Assembly (NCBI RefSeq): GCF_014218335.1
Contig: NZ_AP023367.1
Location: 1,861,501-1,925,500, forward strand
DNA length: 64,000 nucleotides
DNA from: Anaerocolumna cellulosilytica
GTDB taxonomy: Bacteria > Bacillota > Clostridia > Lachnospirales > Lachnospiraceae
Direction: 5' to 3'
Shown here: one piece after another, positions 62,952 through 64,000 of the stretch
How positions within the stretch are numbered: position 1 is the first letter of the stretch
How the letters are laid out: every line of letters starts with the position of its first letter
Program-made: the position numbers and the translations under genes
The notes under the pieces: generated by a model
The model's database searches: none
Seen by the model: only the letters and a program-made list of their open reading frames with translations
Told to the model about the DNA's origin: nothing

Positions 62952-63037
62952 ATATAGGTAATTGCGAAATTCTTTATATAAATAAGGAAGTGGTCGCAAT
63001 CGCCTATTTTCTTATAAAAGAAAAGGAGATTGGAAAT

Positions 63038-64000
63038 ATGAATGCGAAAAGTAAAGTAATTATTGACTGTGACCCCGGCATTGATGACAGTCTGGCACTG
63101 ATGTTAGCCATAACCTCAAAAGAAATGCATATTCTTGGAATTACTGTAGTATGTGGTAATGTACCTGTAGAAACAGGGGCAGAGAATGTGCTGAAAATCC
63201 TTAAGCTTATGGACAGACTGGACATTCCGGTATATATAGGAGAAGCTAAACCTATTGTACGGGAATACGTTAGTGCACAGGACACGCACGGAGTGGATGG
63301 ACTTGGAGGGAGCAACTATCCGTCAGTAGAAATAAGTGAAAAAAATGACCCTCGTGGTGGGATAAAGAGGGAGGGAGCGGTAGAATTTATCGTTAAAGCA
63401 TTAAAAGAATATCCGGATACATCTATTGTTGCGCTGGGGCCCCTGACTAATCTTGCAAGGGCAATAGAGCTTGATGAAGAAGTGTTTACCAATCTAAAGG
63501 AATGTGTGTCTATGGGAGGCAATTACAGAAGCTTTGGTAACTGCTCTCCGGTTGCAGAGTATAATTATTGGTGTGACCCTCACGCTGCCAAGACAGTATA
63601 TAAGAATTTTTCAAAGATAGGTAAAAAAATACATATGGTAGGTCTGGATGTTACCAGAAAGATAGTGCTTACTCCCAATATTCTAGAGTATATGAAGCGT
63701 CTGAATCCAATACTTGGTGGTTTTGTGGAAGATATAACACGCTTTTATTTTGAGTTTCACTGGAAGCAAGAAAAAATTATCGGCTGTGTTATAAACGATC
63801 CCCTTGCAATAGCTTATTTTATCAATAAAAAGATTTGCTCCGGATTTTCTGCATATACAGATATTGAGACAATGGGTATCACCGCAGGTCAGTCTGTAGT
63901 GGATTCACAGGGTTTTTATGGATTTTCTCCAAACAGTATTATACTTACAGAAGTGGATTCCTTTGAATTTATGAAAATGTTCCTGATAGATGTCTTTTTA
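63038..64000 (+). CDS. Nucleoside hydrolase under preQ1 control, candidate queuosine hydrolase (QueK), 3'-partial
   Basis: 321 residues to the window edge with no stop yet. It is an inosine/uridine-type nucleoside hydrolase: IIDCDPGIDDSLAL carries the calcium-binding aspartates (D10, D12, D16, D17), and GVDGLGG, VALGPLTNLARA, SMGGNYRSFGN and INDPLAIAYF are family motifs. AAGGAG lies upstream of the ATG. Because a preQ1-I riboswitch controls it, I infer it belongs to the QueK group reported in Clostridioides difficile, which splits queuosine to queuine so the base can be salvaged. The rest of the operon (queuine lyase or transporter genes) would lie beyond 64000. Confidence 0.85.
   Translation, partial: MNAKSKVIIDCDPGIDDSLALMLAITSKEMHILGITVVCGNVPVETGAENVLKILKLMDRLDIPVYIGEAKPIVREYVSAQDTHGVDGLGGSNYPSVEISEKNDPRGGIKREGAVEFIVKALKEYPDTSIVALGPLTNLARAIELDEEVFTNLKECVSMGGNYRSFGNCSPVAEYNYWCDPHAAKTVYKNFSKIGKKIHMVGLDVTRKIVLTPNILEYMKRLNPILGGFVEDITRFYFEFHWKQEKIIGCVINDPLAIAYFINKKICSGFSAYTDIETMGITAGQSVVDSQGFYGFSPNSIILTEVDSFEFMKMFLIDVFL

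Noticed and set aside
1-64000. CRISPR array, prophage or integrative element
   Set aside because: No regularly spaced repeats, phage structural genes, integrase or att-like repeats were seen; the only mobile element is the ISAs1-type sequence.

Overview
The window reads as chromosome of a low-GC, spore-forming, plant-fibre-degrading Firmicute, most likely a Lachnospiraceae related to Lachnoclostridium (Clostridium) phytofermentans. The grounds are AT-rich sequence, AGGAGG-type ribosome sites, many secreted carbohydrate-active enzymes, sugar ABC importers without their own ATPases, YesM/YesN two-component pairs, and sporulation genes (pdaA, cwlD, a GerM-domain lipoprotein). The species is inferred, not proven.

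Layout. 1-2350: the 5' part of a CNNM/CorC-type membrane protein (minus), a miniature promoter/short-ORF/terminator unit, and a complete ISAs1-type insertion sequence with inverted repeats and an 11-bp flanking direct repeat. 2353-8130: a sugar ABC importer followed by a YesM-type kinase and YesN-type regulator. 8416-13035: a diguanylate cyclase with a long leader, a duplicated promoter/leader region, and a secreted pectate lyase. 13100-18003: an exported FMN/FAD reductase, TetR regulator, ketopantoate-reductase-like enzyme behind a pseudoknotted leader, and an AraC regulator. 18241-36625: a GH43 enzyme, then nine genes encoding two permease pairs, two binding proteins (one of about 970 residues), an NHL/TPR membrane protein, a Yip1 protein and a DUF5696 lipoprotein, followed by GH43 and GH127 arabinofuranosidases.

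36817-41032: polysaccharide deacetylase, GNAT and TetR genes with look-alike promoters, then pdaA-cwlD for spore-cortex muramic lactam. 41210-44571: an amino-acid (probably cysteine) ABC importer behind a leader peptide containing Cys-Cys-Cys-Leu-Cys and an intrinsic terminator. 44909-51385: GH2, GH1 and secreted GH5 enzymes. 51622-56685: a YjjG-type HAD phosphatase and an Lhr-type helicase. 57268-58941: ECF sigma factor, DUF4367 membrane protein and small secreted protein. 59046-61255: TetR and a small membrane protein diverging from two large palindromes, then an AAC(3)-type acetyltransferase. 61560-64000: a GerM lipoprotein behind a second pseudoknotted leader, then a preQ1-I riboswitch in front of a nucleoside hydrolase that is probably a queuosine hydrolase.

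How it fits together: secreted PL1, GH5 and GH43 enzymes attack pectin, cellulose and arabinoxylan; importers take up the oligosaccharides; cytoplasmic GH43, GH127, GH2 and GH1 enzymes finish them. The most novel-looking items are the cysteine leader peptide, the preQ1-controlled hydrolase, the two pseudoknotted leaders at 16049 and 61560, the double-transporter/NHL/Yip1/DUF5696 cluster, and a promoter box (TAGAATAAGC) repeated at fixed spacing. No rRNA, tRNA, CRISPR array or prophage was seen.
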